This document shows, piece after piece, positions 36,237-43,976 of a stretch of DNA of 64,000 bases; positions within the stretch are counted from its first letter, which is position 1, and each line of letters starts with the position of its first letter. The stretch comes from Gammaproteobacteria bacterium (GTDB lineage: Bacteria > Pseudomonadota > Gammaproteobacteria > UBA6186 > Azoamicaceae). The stretch is from the NCBI GenBank assembly GCA_030431675.1, contig JAUIIV010000001.1, forward strand, positions 310,001 to 374,000. Direction: 5' to 3'. The notes beneath the pieces are model-generated. The model was not told where the DNA came from, did no database searches, and worked only from the letters and a program-made list of their open reading frames with translations. A program made the translations under genes and the position numbers.

Positions 36237-37610
36237 GTGACTTTCTCAGTTATTACCCTAGCTGCGGGGCTAGGCACCAGAATGAAGTCTCTGCGCCCAA
36301 AGGTGCTGCATGAGCTTGCTGGTAAACCTATTCTACATCATGTTCTAGATACAGTAAGAGAATTATCTCCACAGCAAACAGTTGTGGTTTATGGGCATCA
36401 AGGGGAAGAGTTACAATCCCTAACTAAGGACTATGAAGTTGATTGGCAGTGGCAAGAACAACAGTTGGGTACTGGGCATGCTTTGAGGTGTGCTTATTCT
36501 GCACTAGCTACTACAGGCCGAGTATTGTTGCTTTATGGTGATGTGCCTTTAATTACAACTGCTAGCCTCCAACAGTTATTGTATGCTACGCCGGTAGAGG
36601 CTGTTGGCGTTTTAACCACAGTTATGCAAGAGCCCGGCGACCTGGGGCGGATTGTTCGTGATGATCATGGCAATGTTACAGCAATTGTAGAAACTAGAGA
36701 TGCTAGTAACGCGCAACTAGACATAAAAGAAATTAACAGTGGTATATATGTTTTTCCGTATAAGAATTTGGCGGATTGGCTGCCTCGCTTACAGCCCAAT
36801 AATGATCAGCAGGAGTTATATGCAACTGATTTAATTGCTATGGCTGTTAGTGATGGGGTGCCAGTATTGGCGCAAAACGTTGCAGACTATACCGAGGTTT
36901 TGGGTGTTAATACTCAACAACAGTTATCATATTTAGAGAGGGCTTACCAGTATCAACAAGCGATATGCTTAATGCGAGATGGCGTAAAGATATACGATCC
37001 TAAGAGGATTGATATTAGAGGCGATTTGAATGTAGGTAAGGATGTGGTAATTGATATAAACGCTATCTTTGAGGGTGAGGTGCATTTAGGTGATGGCGTT
37101 ATAATCGGCCCAAATGTTCATTTAAAAAATGTACATATTGCAGCAGGTAGTGTAGTTCATGCAAACAGTGTTATAGAAGACTCTATTCTAAGTGATAATA
37201 CCAAAGTTGGGCCTTTTGCAAGAATACGCCCTGGTACAAAGCTTGCTAATGGCGCGAAAATAGGTAATTTCGTTGAAGTTAAAAATTCTGTTATAGGAAA
37301 AGGTACCAAAATTAATCATCTTAGTTATATTGGCGATAGTGATGTGGGTAACAGCGTAAATATTGGTGCAGGAGTAATAACCTGTAATTTTGACGGAGCT
37401 AAGAAACACAAAACTATCATTAAGGATGAGGCTTTTATTGGTTCTAATTGTGAATTAGTTGCACCAGTTACTATAGGTGAAGAGGCTACTCTGGGGGCTG
37501 GAACTACCTTGACTAGGGATGCGCCACCGCGTGCTTTAACTCTAAGTAAAAAGATTTTAACAAGTATTGCTTGTTGGGTAAGGCCCACCAAGCAAAAAGA
37601 GGGAATATAA
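36237..37610 (+). CDS. glmU: bifunctional N-acetylglucosamine-1-phosphate uridyltransferase/glucosamine-1-phosphate acetyltransferase
   Basis: GlmU makes UDP-GlcNAc for peptidoglycan and LPS. The N-terminal nucleotidyltransferase has LAAGLGTRMKS and PKVLHELAGKP; the C-terminal left-handed beta-helix has repeated hexapeptides (ANGAKIGNFVEVKNS, INHLSYIGDSDVG) and GAGVITCNFDGAKKHKT. The GTG at 36237 gives 457 residues, the size of E. coli GlmU; an ATG at 36174 adds 21 unrelated residues. It is one base ahead of glmS. Confidence 0.96.
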   Translation: MTFSVITLAAGLGTRMKSLRPKVLHELAGKPILHHVLDTVRELSPQQTVVVYGHQGEELQSLTKDYEVDWQWQEQQLGTGHALRCAYSALATTGRVLLLYGDVPLITTASLQQLLYATPVEAVGVLTTVMQEPGDLGRIVRDDHGNVTAIVETRDASNAQLDIKEINSGIYVFPYKNLADWLPRLQPNNDQQELYATDLIAMAVSDGVPVLAQNVADYTEVLGVNTQQQLSYLERAYQYQQAICLMRDGVKIYDPKRIDIRGDLNVGKDVVIDINAIFEGEVHLGDGVIIGPNVHLKNVHIAAGSVVHANSVIEDSILSDNTKVGPFARIRPGTKLANGAKIGNFVEVKNSVIGKGTKINHLSYIGDSDVGNSVNIGAGVITCNFDGAKKHKTIIKDEAFIGSNCELVAPVTIGEEATLGAGTTLTRDAPPRALTLSKKILTSIACWVRPTKQKEGI

Positions 37611-37611
37611 G

Positions 37612-39450
37612 ATGTGCGGCATTGTAGGAGCTGTAAGCCAGCGCAACGTGGTGCCCATATTAATTGATGGGTTACATCGATTAGAGTATAGGGGATATGA
37701 TTCTGCTGGTTTATGTATAGTAAATGATCAGCAACAAATTAGTCGAGTTAGACGGTCTGGCAAGGTAAAAGTTTTAGAAAATGGTGTCAAGGAGCTTGGG
37801 GTCAAAGGTGATATAGGGGTGGCACATACTAGGTGGGCAACCCATGGGGCTCCTACAGAAAATAATGCTCATCCACATATATGTAAAGATCGTATTGCTG
37901 TTGTACATAATGGGATTATTGAAAATTATCTGGAGTTGCGAGCTGGCTTGCCTCGCAATATAGAATTATCATCTGATACTGATACAGAAGTAATATGTGC
38001 TCTCATTTATGTAGAAGTGCAAAAAAATAATAACTTGCTCCAAGCTGTACAAAAAGTTATTAGACGTCTAGAGGGAGCTTATGCAATTGCTGTTATTGAT
38101 AAACTTGCACCACAAAAAATGGTGGTGGCGCGCGTAGGAAGTCCTTTAGTCGTTGGGCTGGGTATTGGAGAGCATTTTATAGCTTCAGACCCGCTGGCCT
38201 TACACAAGGTTGCTCAAGAGTTTATATACCTAGAAGAGCAGGATGTTGCTGAAATATCCATTGATGATTTAAATATTTATGATTTTTCTGGCAACAAGGT
38301 CTTGCGGGAAATTCATACCCGCAGACTTGAGTCGGAAGTTGCGGATAAAGGTAACTATAGGCACTTTATGCAAAAAGAAATTTTTGCACAGCCTGAAGCA
38401 ATTCGTTCTACATTATCGGGACGTATAAGTCATGGACAAATTCTTGAGCCGACTTTTGGGCAAAAAGCCAGTAAAATTTTTGACAAAACCGAGCATGTTA
38501 CCTTAGTTGCGTGCGGAACCAGCTATTATGCGGGATTAGTAGCACGCAACTGGATAGAAGAAATAGCAGGCATATCTTGTACTGTAGAGGTGGCTAGTGA
38601 GTTTAGATACAGAAAGAGAATAGTAAATAGTAATACTCTTTTTGTCACTATATCACAATCAGGAGAGACTGCAGATACTATCGCAGCTTTAGCCGATATT
38701 AAGAATGAGCAAAACCAAGCATATATAGGTACCCTAAGTGTCTGCAATGTGCCTGAAAGTACCTTGGTGCGTAATTCTGATTTGGTGATGCTTACCCATG
38801 CGGGACCTGAGATTGGAGTTGCATCTACTAAGGCATTTACAACTCAGCTAGTAGCATTATTTTTACTTAGTCTGGCTTTAGGAAGAAGACAGAACGTGCC
38901 TTCTGATAGGAGTGCAGAACTTGTTGCTCAGCTACAACATATACCATCAGTTATCCAAGAGTTTTTATTATTAGATGAGAAAATTAAAAAATTAGCTGCT
39001 CACTTTGCTGACAAGAGTAGTGCTTTGTTTCTTGGGCGAGGGGCTCTATATCCTATTGCCTTAGAAGGTGCTTTAAAATTAAAAGAAATTTCTTATATTA
39101 ATGCTGCAGCATATCCTGCTGGCGAACTAAAGCACGGCCCTTTAGCTTTGGTAGATAAAAATATGCCAGTAGTGGTTCTAGCGCCTAATGATCACTTAAT
39201 AACTAAGCTTAAGTCAAACATTAAAGAGGTAGATTCAAGAGATGGTCAGTTAATTATTATAACCACCAAGTCTACACAAATAATGCCGTCTAATAATGTT
39301 GTAGTGCTGCAGGTTCCTGAAGTGGTGAATATGCTTGCTCCTTTGGCTTATGTAATTCCTTTGCAGCTGTTAGCGTACCATGCGGCGGTTCTTAAGGGTA
39401 CTGATGTTGATCAGCCGCGCAATTTGGCAAAATCAGTTACAGTGGAGTAA
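37612..39450 (+). CDS. glmS: glutamine-fructose-6-phosphate aminotransferase (isomerizing)
   Basis: GlmS forms glucosamine-6-phosphate from fructose-6-phosphate and glutamine. It has N-terminal Cys2 nucleophile (MCGIVGAV), the glutaminase segment HTRWATHG and HNGIIENY, and two SIS isomerase domains with CGTSYYAG, SQSGETADT and ELKHGPLALV. The 612-residue length is normal. Its end overlaps nothing, and the SRAP gene starts four bases later. Together with glmU it supplies UDP-GlcNAc. Confidence 0.97.
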   Translation: MCGIVGAVSQRNVVPILIDGLHRLEYRGYDSAGLCIVNDQQQISRVRRSGKVKVLENGVKELGVKGDIGVAHTRWATHGAPTENNAHPHICKDRIAVVHNGIIENYLELRAGLPRNIELSSDTDTEVICALIYVEVQKNNNLLQAVQKVIRRLEGAYAIAVIDKLAPQKMVVARVGSPLVVGLGIGEHFIASDPLALHKVAQEFIYLEEQDVAEISIDDLNIYDFSGNKVLREIHTRRLESEVADKGNYRHFMQKEIFAQPEAIRSTLSGRISHGQILEPTFGQKASKIFDKTEHVTLVACGTSYYAGLVARNWIEEIAGISCTVEVASEFRYRKRIVNSNTLFVTISQSGETADTIAALADIKNEQNQAYIGTLSVCNVPESTLVRNSDLVMLTHAGPEIGVASTKAFTTQLVALFLLSLALGRRQNVPSDRSAELVAQLQHIPSVIQEFLLLDEKIKKLAAHFADKSSALFLGRGALYPIALEGALKLKEISYINAAAYPAGELKHGPLALVDKNMPVVVLAPNDHLITKLKSNIKEVDSRDGQLIIITTKSTQIMPSNNVVVLQVPEVVNMLAPLAYVIPLQLLAYHAAVLKGTDVDQPRNLAKSVTVE

Positions 39451-39454
39451 TTAC

Positions 39455-40048
39455 ATGTGCGGCAGATTTACACTGCGTACTGGTCTAGATGAGATAGTTG
39501 GGCACTTTGGGATACGCAATAGTGTGGTTATCAAGCCTAGATATAATATTTCCCCAGGGGAGTTTATTCCAGTTATTCGCACCAGCGGCCAACTTGAGTT
39601 CCTCACTTGGGGGTTTCGTCCCCACTGGCTTGAGTCTAGTCATAGCAGTTTTATTAATGCAAGAGCAGAGACTTTGTCAACCAAGCGTTCATTTAAGCAA
39701 GCCTTCAAAAGTAGACCCTGTTTAATTGTTGCTGATGGCTTTTATGAATGGAAAATAGTCGGTAACACTAAGCAGCCATATTATATTAAGTTGCAGAATA
39801 ATGAAGTTTTTGCATTTGCTGGCATATGGGAAGGGGATACTTGCGCAATTATCACGCGTGAAGGCGGTGAGCCAATAATTATTTCTGCACAAGATTATCG
39901 TCCATGGTTGGAACTGAGTGCTAGCTTAGATGATAGAACGGAAGTTTTAAACAAAGAAAAATCAGGAAGTTTTACAATTCATCCTGTTTCTACTATAGTA
40001 AATAACAAGCAAAACGATTCTGCCGCATGCATTCAATCTCTGCAGTAA
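39455..40048 (+). CDS. SRAP-family (YedK/HMCES-like) protein, lacking the HxRMP motif
   Basis: SRAP proteins crosslink to abasic sites in single-stranded DNA through Cys2. This copy keeps MCGRF at the start, NARAET, and GFYEW, which hold Cys2, the Asn and Glu of the active site. The usual conserved His in the H-x-R-M-P segment is missing: AIITREGGEPI leads directly to a divergent stretch (SAQDYRPWL). The protein is 197 residues, about 25 shorter than E. coli YedK (222), consistent with an internal loss. The ATG at 39455 gives Cys as residue 2, while a longer frame reaching into glmS does not. Confidence 0.85.
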   Translation: MCGRFTLRTGLDEIVGHFGIRNSVVIKPRYNISPGEFIPVIRTSGQLEFLTWGFRPHWLESSHSSFINARAETLSTKRSFKQAFKSRPCLIVADGFYEWKIVGNTKQPYYIKLQNNEVFAFAGIWEGDTCAIITREGGEPIIISAQDYRPWLELSASLDDRTEVLNKEKSGSFTIHPVSTIVNNKQNDSAACIQSLQ

Positions 40049-40052
40049 AGCC

Positions 40053-40081
40053 TTGATATTTTCAAGGCGGTTAGGCATAAT
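40053..40081 (+). promoter_or_regulatory. promoter of the HU-like gene
   Basis: TTGATA (40053-40058) and CATAAT (40076-40081) are 17 bases apart. Overlapping alternative inverted repeats occupy the same stretch (GCCTTGA/TCAAGGC at 40050-40068 and GGCGGTTA/TAATCGCC at 40066-40085); they could be the end of the SRAP transcript or an operator. Confidence 0.55.
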
Positions 40082-40122
40082 CGCCGACTTCATATAGTAG
40101 TTAATTTTTTTTGGAGGAAGTG

Positions 40123-40560
40123 ATGTCAGCAAGAAGAGCTAAGGTTGCCTCTCGCTCAACTAAGGATGCGAAGGTTAAGGTAAATGTAAGGGTTAAAAAA
40201 AGTGCCCCTAAAACTAAAGCAAGTGCTAAGTCTAAGGTTAGCACTCAAAAAGAGAAGCAAACGCGTATTGAGATAATGCAAACTTTAGCAGATAAGACCA
40301 ATATGACTAGGGTGCAAATTGAGAATGTTTTTGATGAGCTTAATAATGTTATTGCATCACATATTAGTAAACGTGGCTCTGGAGAAATTACGATCCCCAA
40401 GACAGGGATAAAAATTCGACGAGTTAAGAAAAAAGCTTCTAAGTCACGCAAAATGGTTAGCCCATTAAGTGGACAAGAGTTTGTAATTGCTGCAAAACCT
40501 GCAAGATATGCAGTAAAGCTTTCTGCTTTAAAGCCGTTAAAAGAGATAGTAGAGCGTTAA
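40123..40560 (+). CDS. HU/IHF-family DNA-binding protein with basic N-terminal tail
   Basis: The 145-residue protein carries a HU-like domain over about residues 50-145 (TRIEIMQTLADKTNMTRVQIENVFDELNNVIASHI, GEITIPKTGIKIRRVKKK, PARYAVKLSALKPLKE). The first 45 residues are Lys-, Ala- and Ser-rich, similar to histone-like tails. It is likely to bind and compact DNA. The ATG at 40123 has GGAGG five bases upstream; a TTG twelve bases earlier overlaps that Shine-Dalgarno and is rejected. It has a good promoter of its own. Confidence 0.85.
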   Translation: MSARRAKVASRSTKDAKVKVNVRVKKSAPKTKASAKSKVSTQKEKQTRIEIMQTLADKTNMTRVQIENVFDELNNVIASHISKRGSGEITIPKTGIKIRRVKKKASKSRKMVSPLSGQEFVIAAKPARYAVKLSALKPLKEIVER

Positions 40561-40629
40561 TCTATCTGACTTTTTTTATAGCTTACAACTACTAGGAAAT
40601 ACTGATAAGAATAACAGGGAACTTTTTCC

Positions 40630-40668
40630 CCCCTCTGCAGTCCAATGAGCTGAGTTCTGCAGAAGGGG
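40630..40668 (+). promoter_or_regulatory. hairpin masking the Shine-Dalgarno of the EEP-family gene
   Basis: CCCCTCTGCAG (40630-40640) pairs with CTGCAGAAGGGG (40657-40668): eleven base pairs with one bulged A around a 16-base loop. The 3' arm contains the AGGGG Shine-Dalgarno for the ATG at 40677. Translation should depend on opening of this stem. Confidence 0.6.
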
Positions 40669-40676
40669 ATTGAGAC

Positions 40677-41687
40677 ATGCCTATAGATTTATTCTCTAAA
40701 TATGTATCAGGTTTCACATCTGATCACACGTACCAATCGGCTGCAATATATACAGAGACAGCAGATCATAAGCGTTTGTCTTTGACTGGCTTGACTTGGA
40801 ACCTACTAAATAGATGTCATTCTGCACTTGAGAAGGGCTTTAGCAATAACCCTTTTGATTTAGATGAAACTGACAAGTCATATGCAATAAGAAAGAAGAA
40901 GCAGCTTAAATATCTGTGGAAAAAAATAGTAAAGCGACATATAGATTTTGCATTTCTACAAGAAGTAGATATTTTTACAGGTGAGCCTTTAATACCAGCG
41001 GCTAAATCTTTTTTACGCGTCCTTAAAAAACGAGGGTGGAGCATAATTCAGAGTACAAAAGAAGACAATCTTATGCAGCCCATGATTACCTTGTATAATA
41101 ATAATAAATTAGAATTCCAAAGTAAGAAAGCTGTATGTCCTGCCAGGGATGGAAAATTTACAGCTTTAGAAGTCTTGTATAAGCATAAGAAATCAAGAGA
41201 AATGGTTTGTTTAACAAATATGCATTTAGATTTTAGAACAGACCATGCTGAAGATATACTTAATTACCAGCATGATAAAATTGAAAAAGGCATTTTTACA
41301 ATTATTGGTGGCGACACTAACCCTCACACAAATGTGGTGTATTACAATTTAATCGGTGATGAAAATACAAGCACAAGTATAAACAAGGAAAAGAAACCCT
41401 TACGTCATGATGGATTCATGGCGAGCCCGGCAAGTAAAAATTCTCGTGTTACTATAATAGAAAAGGAATGCGCATACTTTAAATGGGTGCCGACTAATTC
41501 TATTGTCAAATACTTTAAGCAGCGTAGAGGGAAAGAGGTCAAGGACGGTAAATACAAAGTTATTTATATTGACCCTGAGAAGGATAATCTTACACACACT
41601 AAACATATTTCTTTGCCAGGTTCACCTTGGATACGTAAGGCTTTTGAATATGTATTGACTCTTGGTGGTCGTAGCGGTACTGTCTAA
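40677..41687 (+). CDS. endonuclease/exonuclease/phosphatase (EEP) superfamily protein
   Basis: The 336-residue protein shows the EEP fold signature: TWNLLNRC (first strand, Asn), FAFLQEVD (catalytic Glu), CLTNMHLDF, IIGGDTNPHTN (GDxN) and RHDGFMASP at the place of the usual catalytic Asp-His. Such enzymes act as DNases, phosphodiesterases or inositol polyphosphate phosphatases. No signal peptide is seen; function and substrate are unknown. EEP-type effectors occur in intracellular bacteria, but that is only a possibility here. The stop is followed by a weak stem (CGGT/ACCG) and a T-rich run that may terminate transcription. Confidence 0.72.
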   Translation: MPIDLFSKYVSGFTSDHTYQSAAIYTETADHKRLSLTGLTWNLLNRCHSALEKGFSNNPFDLDETDKSYAIRKKKQLKYLWKKIVKRHIDFAFLQEVDIFTGEPLIPAAKSFLRVLKKRGWSIIQSTKEDNLMQPMITLYNNNKLEFQSKKAVCPARDGKFTALEVLYKHKKSREMVCLTNMHLDFRTDHAEDILNYQHDKIEKGIFTIIGGDTNPHTNVVYYNLIGDENTSTSINKEKKPLRHDGFMASPASKNSRVTIIEKECAYFKWVPTNSIVKYFKQRRGKEVKDGKYKVIYIDPEKDNLTHTKHISLPGSPWIRKAFEYVLTLGGRSGTV

Positions 41688-41778
41688 CCGTTATTTTTAC
41701 TACGGCCACTTGTGAATGAATTTAATTAACTATCTTAACCCCTCTTTTTGCCAATTCCTCTTAAACATATTTAAAAAA

Positions 41779-41790
41779 TAGGGTACCCTA
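41779..41790. promoter_or_regulatory. 12-bp palindrome upstream of uvrD
   Basis: TAGGGTACCCTA is a perfect palindrome ending six bases before the uvrD ATG. It does not match the LexA consensus. It could be an operator; its regulator is unknown. No Shine-Dalgarno sequence is visible before this ATG. Confidence 0.35.
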
Positions 41791-41795
41791 CGTCT

Positions 41796-43976
41796 ATGGA
41801 AGAAATTGAAAGATTAAATGCTGCTCAGCGGTTAGCAGTGACTGCTGATTTAGGTAATTTATTGGTGGTGGCTGGTGCTGGCAGCGGTAAGACTCGTGTA
41901 TTAATAAATCGTATTGCGTGGCTCATTACTAATTATGCAGCTTCTCCACATAGTATTTTGGCAGTTACTTTTACAAATAAGGCTGCTAGCGAAATGCGCT
42001 CACGACTGGCACAAATGCTGGGTGGTCAAATGCGTGGTATATGGGTGGGGACTTTTCATGGTTTGGCCCACAAAATGTTACGTCAGCACTGGCGAGAAGC
42101 TAACTTGCCGGAACACTTTCAAGTGATAGACTCTGATGACCAGTTGCGTATTGTTAAACGTGTGATGGCAGAGTTGCGTGTGGATGATGAACGTTGGGAA
42201 CCGAAAAAAGCACAAGGGTTTATCAATCGCAAGAAAGATGACGCGATTACCGCCTCACAACTTGGTCGAGCAGAGAGTGCATATGATCAAGTAATGGCAG
42301 ACATTTACCTTCGCTATGAACAAACATGCATAGAAAACGGAGTTGTAGATTTCGCAGACTTATTGCTCAAAACTTATAGTTTGTTAATCAATAATTCAGA
42401 TTTATTAAATCATTATCAACAAAAATTTACTCATTTCTTAGTGGATGAGTTTCAAGATACTAATACTATCCAATATATGTGGTTAGGGTTATTAACCAAA
42501 AATGCTAAGTCTATCATGGTTGTTGGTGATGATGACCAGTCTATTTACGGTTGGCGTGGTGCTAAAATAGAAAATATTCAACGATTTGTGCAAGATTACC
42601 CTCATACCAAAGTAGTCCGCTTAGAACAAAATTATAGATCTACCAACACTATACTGTCAGCAGCAAATGCATTAATAGATAATAATAGTGGAAGAATGGG
42701 CAAGACCTTATGGACAGAGAGCCAAGAAGGAGAATTAATTACTTTATATTCAGCATTGAACGAAGAAGACGAAGCTTTATATATAGCACGTAAAATTCAA
42801 AATTTTGCTACTCAAGGTAATAATTTACGTGATATTGGAATTTTGTATCGTTCTAATGCTCAGTCGCGCGTGCTTGAAGAGGCGTTAGTAAGGTTGGGAG
42901 TACCATATACTATATATGGTGGATTACGCTTCTTTGAACGCAGTGAGATTAAAGATGCCTTGGCCTATGTTCGTTTAGCAGTTAACCCACAGGATGATGC
43001 CGCATTTGAACGAGTGGTAAATGTGCCTCCACGTGGTATTGGGAAAGTGTCTGTGCAGCGAGTGCGTGATTTAGCAGAAAGTACAAATCAAACTATGCTT
43101 GAAACTGCAAGCGAAGCGATAAACTCTAAAATAATTACTGGAAAGGCGCGCGCCGGGTTGCTAGATTTTGTAGAGATTATTGCTGAACTAACTAAAATGA
43201 TCGTAGATAGCCAAGTTACAGATATGGTAGAACTTGCGGTGAATCGTAGTGGTTTACTTCGTTATTTTAAAGAGCAGCGTGATGAGCGGTCACAAAGCAA
43301 AGCAGAGAACTTGGCGGAACTAGTGAGCGCTACTGCAGATTTCGTATATGATCAGAATGAAGCAGATCCATTACAAAGCCCACCTATAGTAGAGTTTTTG
43401 GCTTATACCTCATTAGAGGCAGGCGAGCGTGAAGTCGGAGATACTAACTCTCCAGCAGTGCAGCTAATGACCTTGCATGCAGCTAAGGGGTTGGAGTTCC
43501 CCACAGTATTTATGTGTGGATTGGAAGAAGGATTATTTCCACATAAGATGTCAGCAGAAGATCCGTCACGTCTGGAAGAGGAGCGACGCTTATGTTATGT
43601 GGGAATTACTCGAGCAATGCAGAAGCTATATATTACAAATGCTCAACGTAGAAGACTATTTGGTTCAGAAGAAGCAAGACGTGCTTCACGCTTTGTGAGA
43701 GAAATTCCAAAGAATTTAGTTGAAGAAAAGTCTAGAAGGTTGATGGTACAAAAGCCTGCGTATAATCCGCGGCCCACCTATGCAAAGCGCGAGTTTGCAG
43801 GTGCAACAGGTGGCTTATTTGATTTAGGTCAACGTGTACGCCATTCCAAATTTGGTGTTGGGACTGTGGTTGATTATGAAGGAGAAGGCGAGCGCACTAG
43901 GGTCAGCGTATTTTTTGAATCTGCCGGGACAAAATGGTTGGTATTAAGTTACGCTAATTTGGAAACAATTGCATGA
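41796..43976 (+). CDS. uvrD: DNA helicase II (UvrD)
   Basis: A 3'-5' superfamily 1 helicase for nucleotide excision and mismatch repair. Motifs: LVVAGAGSGKTRVLINRI (Ia/Walker A), TFTNKAASEMRSRL, VDEFQDTNTIQ (Walker B), VVGDDDQSIYGWRGA, RLEQNYRST, TLHAAKGLEFPTVF and CYVGITRAMQKLYI. The C-terminus (FDLGQRVRHSKFGVGTVVDYEGEGE) is the RNA polymerase-binding tudor-like tail of UvrD rather than Rep. At 726 residues it has the E. coli UvrD size. It overlaps polA by four bases. Confidence 0.96.
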   Translation: MEEIERLNAAQRLAVTADLGNLLVVAGAGSGKTRVLINRIAWLITNYAASPHSILAVTFTNKAASEMRSRLAQMLGGQMRGIWVGTFHGLAHKMLRQHWREANLPEHFQVIDSDDQLRIVKRVMAELRVDDERWEPKKAQGFINRKKDDAITASQLGRAESAYDQVMADIYLRYEQTCIENGVVDFADLLLKTYSLLINNSDLLNHYQQKFTHFLVDEFQDTNTIQYMWLGLLTKNAKSIMVVGDDDQSIYGWRGAKIENIQRFVQDYPHTKVVRLEQNYRSTNTILSAANALIDNNSGRMGKTLWTESQEGELITLYSALNEEDEALYIARKIQNFATQGNNLRDIGILYRSNAQSRVLEEALVRLGVPYTIYGGLRFFERSEIKDALAYVRLAVNPQDDAAFERVVNVPPRGIGKVSVQRVRDLAESTNQTMLETASEAINSKIITGKARAGLLDFVEIIAELTKMIVDSQVTDMVELAVNRSGLLRYFKEQRDERSQSKAENLAELVSATADFVYDQNEADPLQSPPIVEFLAYTSLEAGEREVGDTNSPAVQLMTLHAAKGLEFPTVFMCGLEEGLFPHKMSAEDPSRLEEERRLCYVGITRAMQKLYITNAQRRRLFGSEEARRASRFVREIPKNLVEEKSRRLMVQKPAYNPRPTYAKREFAGATGGLFDLGQRVRHSKFGVGTVVDYEGEGERTRVSVFFESAGTKWLVLSYANLETIA

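Noticed and set aside
41760..41795. LexA box upstream of uvrD
   Set aside because: The palindrome there does not have CTGT-N8-ACAG.
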